Positions 18,030 through 25,978 of a stretch of 64,000 nucleotides of DNA are shown here, piece after piece. Position 1 is the stretch's first letter. Every line of letters starts with the position of its first letter. The notes under the pieces were generated by a model that saw nothing but the letters and a program-made list of their open reading frames with translations, did no database searches and was not told the origin of the DNA. This DNA is from Ignavibacteria bacterium (GTDB lineage Bacteria; Bacteroidota; Ignavibacteria; Kapaibacteriales; UBA961): the NCBI GenBank assembly GCA_016720145.1, contig JADJXV010000006.1, forward strand, positions 124,001 to 188,000, read 5' to 3'. Both the position numbers and the translations under genes were made by a program.

Positions 18030-18477
18030 TCTTCCGAGACCCCCGCGAGTATCGCGTCCCTCTTCCGAGAGTATCGCGTCCCCGCGATGCCCTCGGTTTT
18101 TGGGTAAGCCCGAGAGTATCGCGTCCTTCTTCCGAGAGTATCGCGTCCCCGCGATGCCCTCGGTTTTTGGGTAAGGTTTTTGGGTAAGGTTTTTGGGTTC
18201 GGTTTTTGGGTTCGGTTATTTGGTCAAGCTCACCCAAAAACCGAGGGCATCGCTAAAAGCGATACTCTCGGGCAGACTGTAATACCCAAAAACCGAGGGC
18301 ATCGCTCCGAAGCGATACTCTCGGGCAGACTGCAGTACCCAAAAACCGAGGGCATCGCTAAGAAGCGATACTCTCGGGCAGACTTGGTGATGCTCTCAGT
18401 GAACTCGCTTGACTAAACCGCTCGACCACCTGCTTGACCACTGAGAGCATCACTCCGAAGTGATACCCTCAGTTAAA
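18030..18477. repeat. REP-like palindrome array, right of the transposase, with a second subfamily
   Basis: Inverted relative to the left array in its right part. Copies with arms CCGAGGGCATCGC and GCGATACTCTCGG start at 18241, 18293 and 18346, a 52-53 bp period with linker GGCAGACTG.A.TACCCAAAAA. Copies of opposite polarity lie at about 18068-18165, followed by several GGTTTTTGGGT(T/A)(C/A) linker units. At 18393-18477 a variant subfamily appears (CTGAGAGCATCACT ... AGTGATACCCTCAG), whose right arm encodes the final codons and stop of the nuclease gene at 18450. Confidence 0.88.
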
Positions 18478-19481
18478 CTCTTTTGCTCCATTTTTTCAAT
18501 TTCCCTTTTCACTTCTTCTATCAATTGTTGTTCTGTCGGTAAATACAAGTGGTATTTACTGGCTATAATCGTATTGTTGTTATCGGGTAACGTAATTTTT
18601 ACCATAGCATCGTTTTTGTCGGTACAAAGAAGAATACCTATCGTGGGATTTTCATATTCTTGCTTTTCATAACGGTCATAATAGTTAACATACATCTGAA
18701 GCTGCCCAATGTCTTGATGGGTCAGCTTAGTAGTTTTAATTTCAATGATGACAAAACATTGCAGTAAACGGTTGTAAAATACCAAATCTACAAAAAACTC
18801 ATCGCCGTCCAAATGAATACGTATTTGCCTGCCAACAAACGAAAAACCATTGCCGAGCTCCATAATAAAATCTTGCAAGTGTGTAATGATCGCACTCTCC
18901 AAATCTTTTCATAGTATGCAGATTCCCTTCTTAACCCAAGAAATTCTAACATCATAGGGTCTTTTATAATCTCACGTGCATCGGCAGGTAATTTATCTTC
19001 TCTCGCTACAGCCAGCACAGATTGCACATCGTTGCTCAATAATAGTCGTTCAAAAAGTTGGCTGTTCACTTGGCGTTCGAGTTGCCTTGAGTTCCAGTTA
19101 TTTTTAGTGGCTTCTGCTATGTAAAATTCTCTTTTATCCGGATTGTCAATTCGTATGAGTGTGCGGTAATGGGTCCAACTGAATTGCGAACGCAGTGCGT
19201 TCGTATTTGGGAATAGCCGGTAAAACTGTCTATTCATTTCCAATTGGCGTATTGAAAACCCGGAGCCAAGCTTTGGCTGAAACTTCTCCGATAGAGATTT
19301 GATAATAAACTTTCCGTATTCGGCTCGCTCGTTACCTTCTTGCTCTTCTTCTAAAATAGCTTTACCTATTTGCCAATACTTTAAGCACACGATGAGTATC
19401 CACCGAGCGGATGGCATTATCCCTCGCATCAGAGATAATGGACTGAATGTGCTGCACAAGACTTTCTTTGAGTGTAAACAT
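18450..19481 (-). pseudogene. DUF1016/YhcG-type PD-(D/E)XK nuclease gene, two frameshifts
   Basis: Three frames assemble into one protein. It starts at the ATG at 19481 (MFTLKESLVQHIQSIISDAR ... HRVLK). It shifts near 19383 into YWQIGKAILEEEQ ... FQPKLGSGFSIRQLEMNRQFY ... MMLEFLGLRRESAYYEK, then shifts near 18908 into DLESAIITHLQDFIMELGNGFSFVGRQ ... FFVDLVFYNRLLQCFVIIEIK. The last part is the nuclease-like C-domain, with D and ExK in the usual places (VDLVFY, IEIK). One extra G explains the first shift and one missing A the second. Such proteins occur in restriction and defence islands. The last residues TEGITSE and the stop come from a REP palindrome. It may be decayed, or intact with sequence errors. 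Confidence 0.75.
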
Positions 19482-19573
19482 AATGATTAAGGAATGAAGT
19501 GAGTAGCTGTGAATGTACAACAATTGTAATTCTATGCGCAAAGTGTACGAAAACGTGCAAAAAGTTGCTCAGT

Positions 19574-19618
19574 GCTAGACCACTGAGAGCATCACTAAGA
19601 AGTGATACCCTCAGGAGA
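19574..19618. repeat. REP-like palindrome, CTGAGAGCATCACT subfamily
   Basis: ACTGAGAGCATCACT and AGTGATACCCTCAG face each other across a 4-nt spacer, the same variant as at 18442-18477. It lies about 95 bp upstream of the start of the broken DUF1016 gene, so variant REPs bracket that gene on both sides. The rest of 19620-19770 shows no gene. Confidence 0.75.
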
Positions 19619-19773
19619 TATGAAAAGTTAATCCCACTCAATAGGTTTGTGGAGAATGAATCCGTCTTTTTTTTGAATCTCCGCATCAAATTGACTATCA
19701 ATTAGTCTTTTACGACCAATAATTAAAGAACCCTTTTGCAGCTCCTGCTACTGTATTATTTAGGTATAAGTTG

Positions 19774-19850
19774 TATATTTGCGCCACGAACAGCTCTAAA
19801 GATAGCATCTTTAGACCGATGCCCCGCCCAAAAAGCGGGGCATTTACATT
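19774..19850 (+). ncRNA. Candidate small RNA: promoter-like box followed by two tight hairpins
   Basis: TATATTTG at 19774-19781 matches the Bacteroidota -7 consensus TAnnTTTG. Shortly downstream come two perfect hairpins: CTAAAGAT/ATCTTTAG with loop AGC (19796-19814), and GCCCCGC/GCGGGGC with a 7-nt loop (19821-19841), followed by ATTTACATTTT. That could make a transcript of about 60 nt ending in a terminator-like stem. No clear -33 box is visible and no known RNA family is recognised, so this is only a candidate; the stems may simply be a terminator remnant. Confidence 0.3.
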
Positions 19851-19861
19851 TTATGCTTGAT

Positions 19862-19988
19862 CTGAGAGTATCGCTCCCTCTTCCGAGAGTATCGCTTCCC
19901 AGCGATGCCCTCGGTTTCCACGAATCGCTTTTCCAGATAGCAGTACCCAAAAACCGAGGGCATCGCTAAGAAGCGATACTCTCGGAAG
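19862..19988. repeat. REP-like palindromes in opposite orientation, with a shared spacer
   Basis: One palindrome (about 19876-19913) and one of opposite polarity (19953-19986) are separated by a spacer reading TTTCCACGAATCGCTTTTCC, then AGATAGCAGTACCC. The same pair with the same spacer recurs at 21470-21575. The right palindrome extends into the 3' end of the gene fragment at 19966-20187. Confidence 0.85.
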
Positions 19989-20187
19989 AAACCACCGCAA
20001 TCTCCTCCTCCGTAAGACTATACAACTCATACACTAACTCATCAATCCGGCGCTCGAGTGCCCCGGTATCCTCCCCCGCTTGCTTGGCTGCAAGGATTTG
20101 GTCAACAAGTGTGATGAATGGTTGCTGGGCGGATTCGGGGATGTCTGGGATGGGAATTCGGGAAGTTAACGAACTTTAAAATACATT
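19966..20187 (-). pseudogene. Orphan C-terminal tail of a type IIG restriction-modification-like protein
   Basis: On the minus strand the fragment reads LTSRIPIPDIPESAQQPFIT ... DTGALERRIDELVYELYSLTEEEIAVV, then SSESIAS and a stop. It is nearly identical at the DNA level to the end of the gene at 21586-22135. Upstream of PDIPESA the residues differ (SRIPI versus EQLPIK), and an in-frame TAA occurs just before. It therefore looks like the tail of a related gene, not a simple copy. Its final codons and stop are read from a REP palindrome. The following 20190-20424 stretch contains no gene that I can see. Confidence 0.7.
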
Positions 20188-20424
20188 GTATGAATAGACT
20201 TGACATTTATAGAACAGTAAGCAAACTAATTTACTATAGTGAGTTTCCAATGAAATAAGCAATCCCATTGTATTCAACAGGTTAATAAATAATTGCACCT
20301 ATAAGTGATTTCACAATGAAATAAGATTATGCCCAATATGAAATTTAGGTGGCATATTTTTTTGAGGTGTTGTCAGGTGAAGAAGATTTGATTAATCCAC
20401 AAAAGAAATAGTGACTTAACCCTA

Positions 20425-21432
20425 TTACCTTGTTTCTAACTCTTTTTCAATTTCTTCAATTGAAGGTAGGCTATGTTCTAGGTTTTGAGGTAATATCCGT
20501 GTTAATTCATATTCTGAAATACCGATAGGTTTATTGATGTCTTTTAAGGCATATTCGGCGAAAATTTTGTCTTTTGATTGACAAAGTATGAGTCCTACGG
20601 TTGGATTATCTGTAGGGAAACGTAGCAAATCATCAACTGCCGAACAGTAAAAATTCATTTTTCCAGCGTATTCTGGCTTGAACTCTCCCTTTTTTAGGTC
20701 TATCACAATGAAACATCTAAGTTTCAGATGATAGAACAGTAGGTCAAGATAAAAATCTTTATCTGACACCGTAAGTTGATATTGTCTTCCTACAAACGCA
20801 AATCCTGCGCCTAATTCAAGTAAGAATTTCTCGATATGCCTTACAAGTTCAGTTTCCAACTCTCGTTCATTGAAATGTTCAGTAAGAGTCAAGAAATCAA
20901 ATGCATAGGGATTTTTCAAAGTTTCATGAACTAAATCTGAATGTGGTTGTGGCAATGTAATTTGGAAATTATTTGCTGATTGTCCATGTCGTAACCACGT
21001 ATTACTTTTAATCTTATGGAGTAATGTATCTCTTCCCCACCCATTTTGTAATGTCTGATCGGCATACCAAAGTCGTTGATTCATATCCTTAACTCGTTGC
21101 ATAAGAGCAATAGTATGACCCCATGGCAATTTTGCAACAGCTTGTTGCAAAATTGAAGCATCCGGAAATTCCCTAGCTAACTGAACCATATAGCCAAGAT
21201 TCCGTTCAGAAAACCCTTTCATCTCAGATAAGTCGTTCTTCAAATCAAGTGCTATTTTAGGAATGATTCCTTTACCCCAGCCATCCAACCTTTGTCGTTG
21301 AATAATGATATTTCCAATGTCATAATACATCAACGTTAGCTCAGTATTGACAGAAAAAGCAGCTTTCGTCTGCCCCTGTCTGATTCTAATTTTGATATCA
21401 CTTATCAATGATTTGTAGAACGTTAATTCCAT
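20425..21432 (-). CDS. DUF1016/YhcG-type PD-(D/E)XK nuclease-domain protein
   Basis: 335 residues from the ATG at 21432 (MELTFYKSLISDIKIRIRQG); codons further upstream are REP sequence. The helical N-domain (residues 1-170; MYYDIGNIIIQRQ, WGKGIIPKIALDLKNDL, FSERNLGYMVQLAREFP, LPWGHTIALMQRVKD) is followed by the nuclease-like C-domain (190-335; HIEKFLLELGAGFAFVGRQYQL, FYLDLLFYHLKLRCFIVIDLKKGEFKP, NPTVGLILCQSKD). The Asp in YLDLLFY and the DLK position correspond to the PD-(D/E)XK site, with D in place of the usual E. Family members sit in defence or restriction islands; the biochemical role is unproven here. It lies between two direct copies of an RM tail plus REP module (19862-20170 and 21470-21770). 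Confidence 0.88.
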   Translation of the reverse strand: MELTFYKSLISDIKIRIRQGQTKAAFSVNTELTLMYYDIGNIIIQRQRLDGWGKGIIPKIALDLKNDLSEMKGFSERNLGYMVQLAREFPDASILQQAVAKLPWGHTIALMQRVKDMNQRLWYADQTLQNGWGRDTLLHKIKSNTWLRHGQSANNFQITLPQPHSDLVHETLKNPYAFDFLTLTEHFNERELETELVRHIEKFLLELGAGFAFVGRQYQLTVSDKDFYLDLLFYHLKLRCFIVIDLKKGEFKPEYAGKMNFYCSAVDDLLRFPTDNPTVGLILCQSKDKIFAEYALKDINKPIGISEYELTRILPQNLEHSLPSIEEIEKELETR

Positions 21433-21467
21433 ATAACTATCATATTTTGTAAATAAATATGTTTTTT

Positions 21468-21580
21468 TCTTCCGAGAGTATCGCTTCCCAGCGATGCCCT
21501 CGGTTTCCACGAATCGCTTTTCCAGATAGCAGTACCCACAAACCGAGGGCATCGCTGGGAAGCGATACTCTCGGGAGATA
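21468..21580. repeat. REP-like palindrome pair upstream of the nuclease gene
   Basis: CCGAGAGTATCGC/GCGATGCCCTCGG at about 21474-21504 and the reverse-polarity CCGAGGGCATCGC/GCGATACTCTCGG at 21543-21573 carry the same spacer as the pair at 19862-19988. They fill the gap between the stop of the RM gene (21586) and the DUF1016 start (21432). Confidence 0.88.
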
Positions 21581-21585
21581 CACCC

Positions 21586-22135
21586 CTACCCCTCCACCAC
21601 CGCAATCTCCTCCTCCGTAAGACCATACAACTCATACACTAACTCATCAATCCGGCGCTCGAGTGCCCCGGTATCCTCCCCCGCTTGCTTGGCTGCAAGG
21701 ATTTGGTCAACAAGGGTGATGAATGGTTGTTGGGCGGATTCGGGGATGTCTTTAATTGGAAGTTGTTCGATTTTATATTTCAACCAACGATTCGTTCCCA
21801 TTCCTGAACTGGTTGAAATCAAATTGAAATACCATTTTGAAAGCTGACAATTTAACATTGAAAGAATGTATTTCAAATTCTTACCAGTTAAAAAAGAAAA
21901 TCGTATTATTTAAATAATGTCCCTCGATTATCGTATGCAAATTTTTGAGTATCTGATAATTCACCCCAAATAATTTTTTCCTTTTCAAATTCTTTCCAAT
22001 AAGCTGTAGCATCTTGGGTTTCGAACCATTTATTGTTTTTTTTTTACTACCATTTTCACCTGATTGTTCGAGTCTGTTTCTATCATAACTCCTAAAATGA
22101 TTCAAAATGGCCGGATATTCTTCTTATATTAATTT
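21586..22135 (-). pseudogene. Frameshifted C-terminal part (target recognition and tail) of the type IIG-like gene
   Basis: Continuation of the gene at 22136-25462 through several frame changes: EEYPAILNHFRSYDRNRLEQSGENG, then (across a run of ten A at about 22038) NKWFETQDATAYWKEFEKEK and IWGELSDTQKFAYDNRG, then LTGKNLKYILSMLNCQLSKW ... DTGALERRIDELVYELYGLTEEEIAVVEG. In Eco57I-like enzymes these motifs follow the methyltransferase domain in this order and contain the DNA target recognition part. At least three indels, mostly in A/T runs, break the frame. Either the specificity half has decayed, or the homopolymers are misread. Confidence 0.75.
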
Positions 22136-25100
22136 TTAAGCTTGAAATGTACAGATTATCCATAATCTCTGAAATGAATAACTAAATTTAGTTAAATCCC
22201 TTCCACGTAAAACTGGTTTAATGATATTTGCAGAATTTGGATTGTTAGTTAATAATGTATCTTTGGTTTCTTCATTTATAACGAATGCGTCATTTAATCC
22301 TGTCGTGACACCTCTATAAATAGTAACATCCCAATCTCTTAAAATTTTAGCTTCATTCTCAATCTTAAGTTTTAAAACACTTTCAGCATCATTCCCAATA
22401 ATCCATCCATCAGGATTTAACTCTTTAATTATATTAGATTTACTCCTTATGTAATCATCTAGTATTTGTTCCTTAGAGTAATCATTAACCAAGCTTACTG
22501 CAGTAAGAGAATGTGACCAATTAGATTTTTGGGTTATTAATATGTTTGACTCTACTGTAGCTTCATTACATATTTGAGTATCTTCAATATTTATTAATAC
22601 TTGAGGATTAGATTTATTGACAAAAAATTCACGAAGCGGCTTCCCATATTGCGTTCTCATCCAAGAATTTGAAGTAATAAATGCAAGCATTCCCTTTGCC
22701 TTGAGTACGGAAACACCCTTTTCATAAAACAGACAATAAATATCTGCACTTTTTGAATACGTTTCGTAAGCAATTTCAAAATAGCTACCTTGCTCCTTAA
22801 TTTTCGATAATGAAAAGTACGGCGGATTCCCCACCACCACATCAAAACCTTCAAAATCTCCATTGTTATTAAGCACTTCCGGGAATTCGAATCTCCATTC
22901 GAAGGCGTTTTTATAGATAGCATTCGATTTGATATCGTCGATTTCATGGGTCAGTTTGGTGATCTCTGCTTCTAATTTTAGTTGGGTGGCTTTCTCGGCT
23001 TTCTTTTCTTTCTCGGTTAGTTCGATGAGACGCGTTTGGTTGAGGAGGGTGTATAGCTCTCCGCTAAGCTTATTATACCGCAATACTTTAGGGTCGTGTT
23101 TGCTGATTTCCGTCCGGAAATCATTCTTGATACTATCCAAGATATGCTGCAAGCTGCGCTTCACTTCACGGCTTTTGCAGTTCTTGTACTCATCCACAAA
23201 ACCCCTATACGCCTTGATATCATACTTGATACTCTTGAGCGCTTTGCTCAGGTCAGCATCGAGCGCAAACCGGCTCAGTAAACTATTGCCACACTTGATG
23301 TTGATGTCAATATTGGGCAGCGTTTCAAGCTCATAATATTCCCCTCTTAACTCTGATTCCCCTCTCGGGAGGGGCAGGGGTGGGTTCTTAGGCGCGTCGT
23401 AATACGCACTCTTCAGCAATTCTATCCACAACCGCAACCTGCATATTTTCACTGAGTTAGGGTTAATATCCACACCAAAAAGACAATTCTCGATGATGGT
23501 TTGTTTTTCGTGAAAGAGCGTTTTTTGGAGCTGTTGGATTTTGTTATTCAGCGGCTTACCATCACGCATTTTATATTCAAAGATATTACCGTCGAAGTCC
23601 GTGACGAGGAGCTCATCATTGACGATTTCGATGCTGTAGTCGCGGATACGATTGCCATTTTCATCTGCGAAAATTCCCAACTCATACTTGATCACGATGA
23701 ATTCATTGAGCGCGGATACGAGGTAATGTCCGCTGCCGACAGCGGGGTCGCACAGACGGAGGGAGTTGATGACCGCGTTGAATTCGAGGATGTCTTTTGC
23801 CGAACGCCTATCTACGAGATAGTTCTTGATATCGTCAAAGGTGTCAATATTCCAACCGTACGCGTCTTTGAATTTTTGGACAACAGCGAGCCGTATCGCC
23901 TTGCGGCACATGTACATCGTAATAAATCCCGGTGTAAAGATCGAGCCGTCTTTGTAACCGTTGATTTTCTCGAATACTTTACCGAGCACGGAGGCATTGA
24001 TGATGGTTTTGTTGTCGTCCTGGATATCGTCCGTACCATCGGAGGCGAAGTCATACGAATCTAAGAATTCAAAGAGATACTGGAGTGGCGGCATGACAGA
24101 TTCACCGTTTTGCGCGCGCTCAAGGTGGAGCGGCTTGGCTGCCGGACTTGTAAGTATCGACCCTTTCATCAGTTCTAATTTCCCGCTATTATCGAGCGAA
24201 TTGATCTTGACAGTGTGGTCTTCAAGTTCGCTGATTTCAAAGAGCGAACTGTTCAAATAAGGAATTTTGCTGTACTTAGCGGTAATCGCAGCACTTCTTC
24301 CGCTCGAATGCACGGCGAGTACTTTGTGGAAGAGTTTGAAGAGTTCGTCGAAGTCGTGGATAGTGGATGTGTTGAGGAAGTGGAAGTCTTCTACGACACT
24401 CCGTTCTCTCTCGTGAGGAGAAAGTTTGTGATAGGCAACTAATTGTCCTTCTAACAGCTTAAGGAAGAGGCAACGATTAATCCAGGTGATGGTGAGTTCG
24501 AGGGCGATGGCGAAGATGCGTTCATCTTTTGAATCGCCGTAGATGCTGATATCGGGAATGCGATGGAGGACATCTTCGGTGTGGATTGCCTCGATAGTTG
24601 CTTCGATGAGTGAGGCATGATTGCGTTTGTCAAGTTTGCGGCGGATGATATTTTTACCGGATTCTTTGGCTTCTTCGAGTCCGATAATATGGAGTAATTC
24701 TTTGTAGAATTTTTCATTGAGTGAATTGCTGTCATTAGGGGTAGCAATTTTGAGTAAGTGCTGAGGTGATAATATCTTATAAAGCGCGGTGAGTTCGCGG
24801 TCATCGTCTTTTTGGCTATTGCGCAAGATAGTATCATAGCTGCGAATATCGAAATACACACATGGTATTTCGAGGTCAATTTTGTCACAAATTTTGGCTA
24901 TTTCTTCATAGAAAAATGGATTGTCTTTTTTGTCATTGACTTTGGTTTCGTAGAGCTTTTTGATCTGTGAATTACGTTCGATATGTTTATCAAAGTAATT
25001 AGCGTCGATGATATACCACTGGTGGATATTGGTAATAACGAGGTGTTTTAGTTGGTTGTTTTTGTGAGCGTGCCGTTCATCCAAATAATAAAGAATAAGT

Positions 25101-25462
25101 TCATGTAGCGCTTTTTTATTGGGATTACCGGCAGTAATCATTTCACCGATATTCGTCGGTCTTTTCGCTTCGATAATGACGGCAACATCGCTCGTCGTCT
25201 TCTCAGTGCAATGAACAACCAAGTCCTTTTTATCTTTGGTGTTTATGGCGTTTTTATCACGATAATACGTATCGCGGAGGAAGTCGCGGAGGTCATTTTT
25301 GAGATGTTCTTCCGTTTCATCTTTGGGGCGGCGTTCGATGACGCTGATTTTGTCCAACAGGGTAATAAGATTCGCCTTAAAAACATCAATTTCACTCCTC
25401 AGCGGTTTTTGTTTGATAAATGCTTTCAGCGCGATTTTAGGTGACTGAGGAACAAGTTTCAT
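22136..25462 (-). CDS. Type IIG-like restriction endonuclease-methyltransferase (Eco57I/N6-MTase type), truncated by frameshift
   Basis: 1108 residues from the ATG at 25462 (MKLVPQSPKIALKAFIK); codons upstream are REP sequence. The N-terminal nuclease core has the PD-(D/E)XK pattern S-D92-VAVII-E98-A-K100. A helical connector follows, then an N6-adenine methyltransferase domain with the SAM-binding motif CDPAVGSGHYL (near residue 568) and catalytic NPPYFSLSK (near 877). The C-terminal end at GRDLTKFSYSFQRLWI breaks off at a frameshift; the rest lies at 21586-22135. A full-length product would methylate and cut the same site, as in type IIL/IIG systems. An in-frame palindromic insert (PPLPLPRGESELRGEYY) sits near residue 690. 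It is divergent from pcrA across a REP array. Confidence 0.85.
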   Translation of the reverse strand: MKLVPQSPKIALKAFIKQKPLRSEIDVFKANLITLLDKISVIERRPKDETEEHLKNDLRDFLRDTYYRDKNAINTKDKKDLVVHCTEKTTSDVAVIIEAKRPTNIGEMITAGNPNKKALHELILYYLDERHAHKNNQLKHLVITNIHQWYIIDANYFDKHIERNSQIKKLYETKVNDKKDNPFFYEEIAKICDKIDLEIPCVYFDIRSYDTILRNSQKDDDRELTALYKILSPQHLLKIATPNDSNSLNEKFYKELLHIIGLEEAKESGKNIIRRKLDKRNHASLIEATIEAIHTEDVLHRIPDISIYGDSKDERIFAIALELTITWINRCLFLKLLEGQLVAYHKLSPHERERSVVEDFHFLNTSTIHDFDELFKLFHKVLAVHSSGRSAAITAKYSKIPYLNSSLFEISELEDHTVKINSLDNSGKLELMKGSILTSPAAKPLHLERAQNGESVMPPLQYLFEFLDSYDFASDGTDDIQDDNKTIINASVLGKVFEKINGYKDGSIFTPGFITMYMCRKAIRLAVVQKFKDAYGWNIDTFDDIKNYLVDRRSAKDILEFNAVINSLRLCDPAVGSGHYLVSALNEFIVIKYELGIFADENGNRIRDYSIEIVNDELLVTDFDGNIFEYKMRDGKPLNNKIQQLQKTLFHEKQTIIENCLFGVDINPNSVKICRLRLWIELLKSAYYDAPKNPPLPLPRGESELRGEYYELETLPNIDINIKCGNSLLSRFALDADLSKALKSIKYDIKAYRGFVDEYKNCKSREVKRSLQHILDSIKNDFRTEISKHDPKVLRYNKLSGELYTLLNQTRLIELTEKEKKAEKATQLKLEAEITKLTHEIDDIKSNAIYKNAFEWRFEFPEVLNNNGDFEGFDVVVGNPPYFSLSKIKEQGSYFEIAYETYSKSADIYCLFYEKGVSVLKAKGMLAFITSNSWMRTQYGKPLREFFVNKSNPQVLINIEDTQICNEATVESNILITQKSNWSHSLTAVSLVNDYSKEQILDDYIRSKSNIIKELNPDGWIIGNDAESVLKLKIENEAKILRDWDVTIYRGVTTGLNDAFVINEETKDTLLTNNPNSANIIKPVLRGRDLTKFSYSFQRLWIICTFQA
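23340..23395 (-). repeat. Palindromic element inserted in frame inside the RM gene
   Basis: The sequence CCCCTCTCGGGAGGGG with CAGGGGTGGGTT encodes the extra residues PPLPLPRGESELRGEYY between AYYDA and ELETLPNIDINIKCGNS, which are normally almost adjacent in this family. The same motif in intergenic form is at 60651-60754 (CTTAACCCAC...CCCCTCTCGGGAGGGG...GTGGGTTAAG). The reading frame is kept. Confidence 0.6.
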
Positions 25463-25507
25463 GGGCAATTGCAACGTGGATAAATTACTGTTTTTGCAAA
25501 AATAGGT

Positions 25508-25920
25508 GTTTCTTCCGAGAGTATCGCTTAGGCTCTTCCGAGAGTATCGCGTCCCCGCGATGCCCTCGGTTTTTGGGTAAGCAGAGCCGAGAGTATCGCT
25601 CCGTCTTCCGAGAGTATCGCGTCCCCGCGATGCCCTCGGTTTTTGGGTAAGCCGAGCCGAGAGCTCGTCTCGAGAGTATCGGTCCCGCGATGCCCCCTGG
25701 TTTTTGGGTAAGCAGAGCCGGAGTCGGCCCTGGTTTTGGTGCCGGGAGCTGGCGATGCCCTCGGTTTTGGCGGTTTTGGGTTCGGTTTTTGGGTTCGGTT
25801 TTTGGGTTCGATTTTCGTCAAGCTTACCCAAAAACAGAGGACATCGCTCAGAAGCGATACTCTCGGAAGAAAGGAAGCGATACTCTCGGAAGAGAGGACG
25901 CGATACTCTCAGGTTATTTC
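25508..25920. repeat. REP-like array between the divergent RM and helicase genes
   Basis: At least four palindromes of CCGAGAGTATCGC/GCGATGCCCTCGG type, with degenerate copies (for example about 25675-25700, GAGAGTATCGGTCCCGCGATGCCCC). They are followed by GGTTTTTGGGTTC linker repeats (about 25765-25810) and copies of opposite polarity (25838-25915). The array fills the whole 5' region of both flanking genes, so any promoters must lie inside or at its edges (25463-25507 and 25921-25978). Confidence 0.88.
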
Positions 25921-25978
25921 GGTAAATTGCACATCAAAAACACTCGAACAAAACCTAACTTCTTACTCCATCCTATCT

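Noticed and set aside
17088..18416. Coding frames made of PKTEGIA/SRVSLP-type residues on both strands
   Set aside because: They are translations of the REP palindromes and have no start context or homology.
17137..18477. CRISPR array
   Set aside because: The repeats are palindromes with variable spacing and conserved, not unique, linkers; there are no regular unique spacers and no cas genes.
23501..24064. A 187-residue plus-strand frame inside the RM gene
   Set aside because: It is antisense to the conserved methyltransferase core, whose motifs are clear on the minus strand.
25528..25925. Frames extending the RM gene (to 25831) and pcrA (from 25736) upstream
   Set aside because: The extra residues are REP translations; the ATGs at 25462 and 25979 give normal protein starts.
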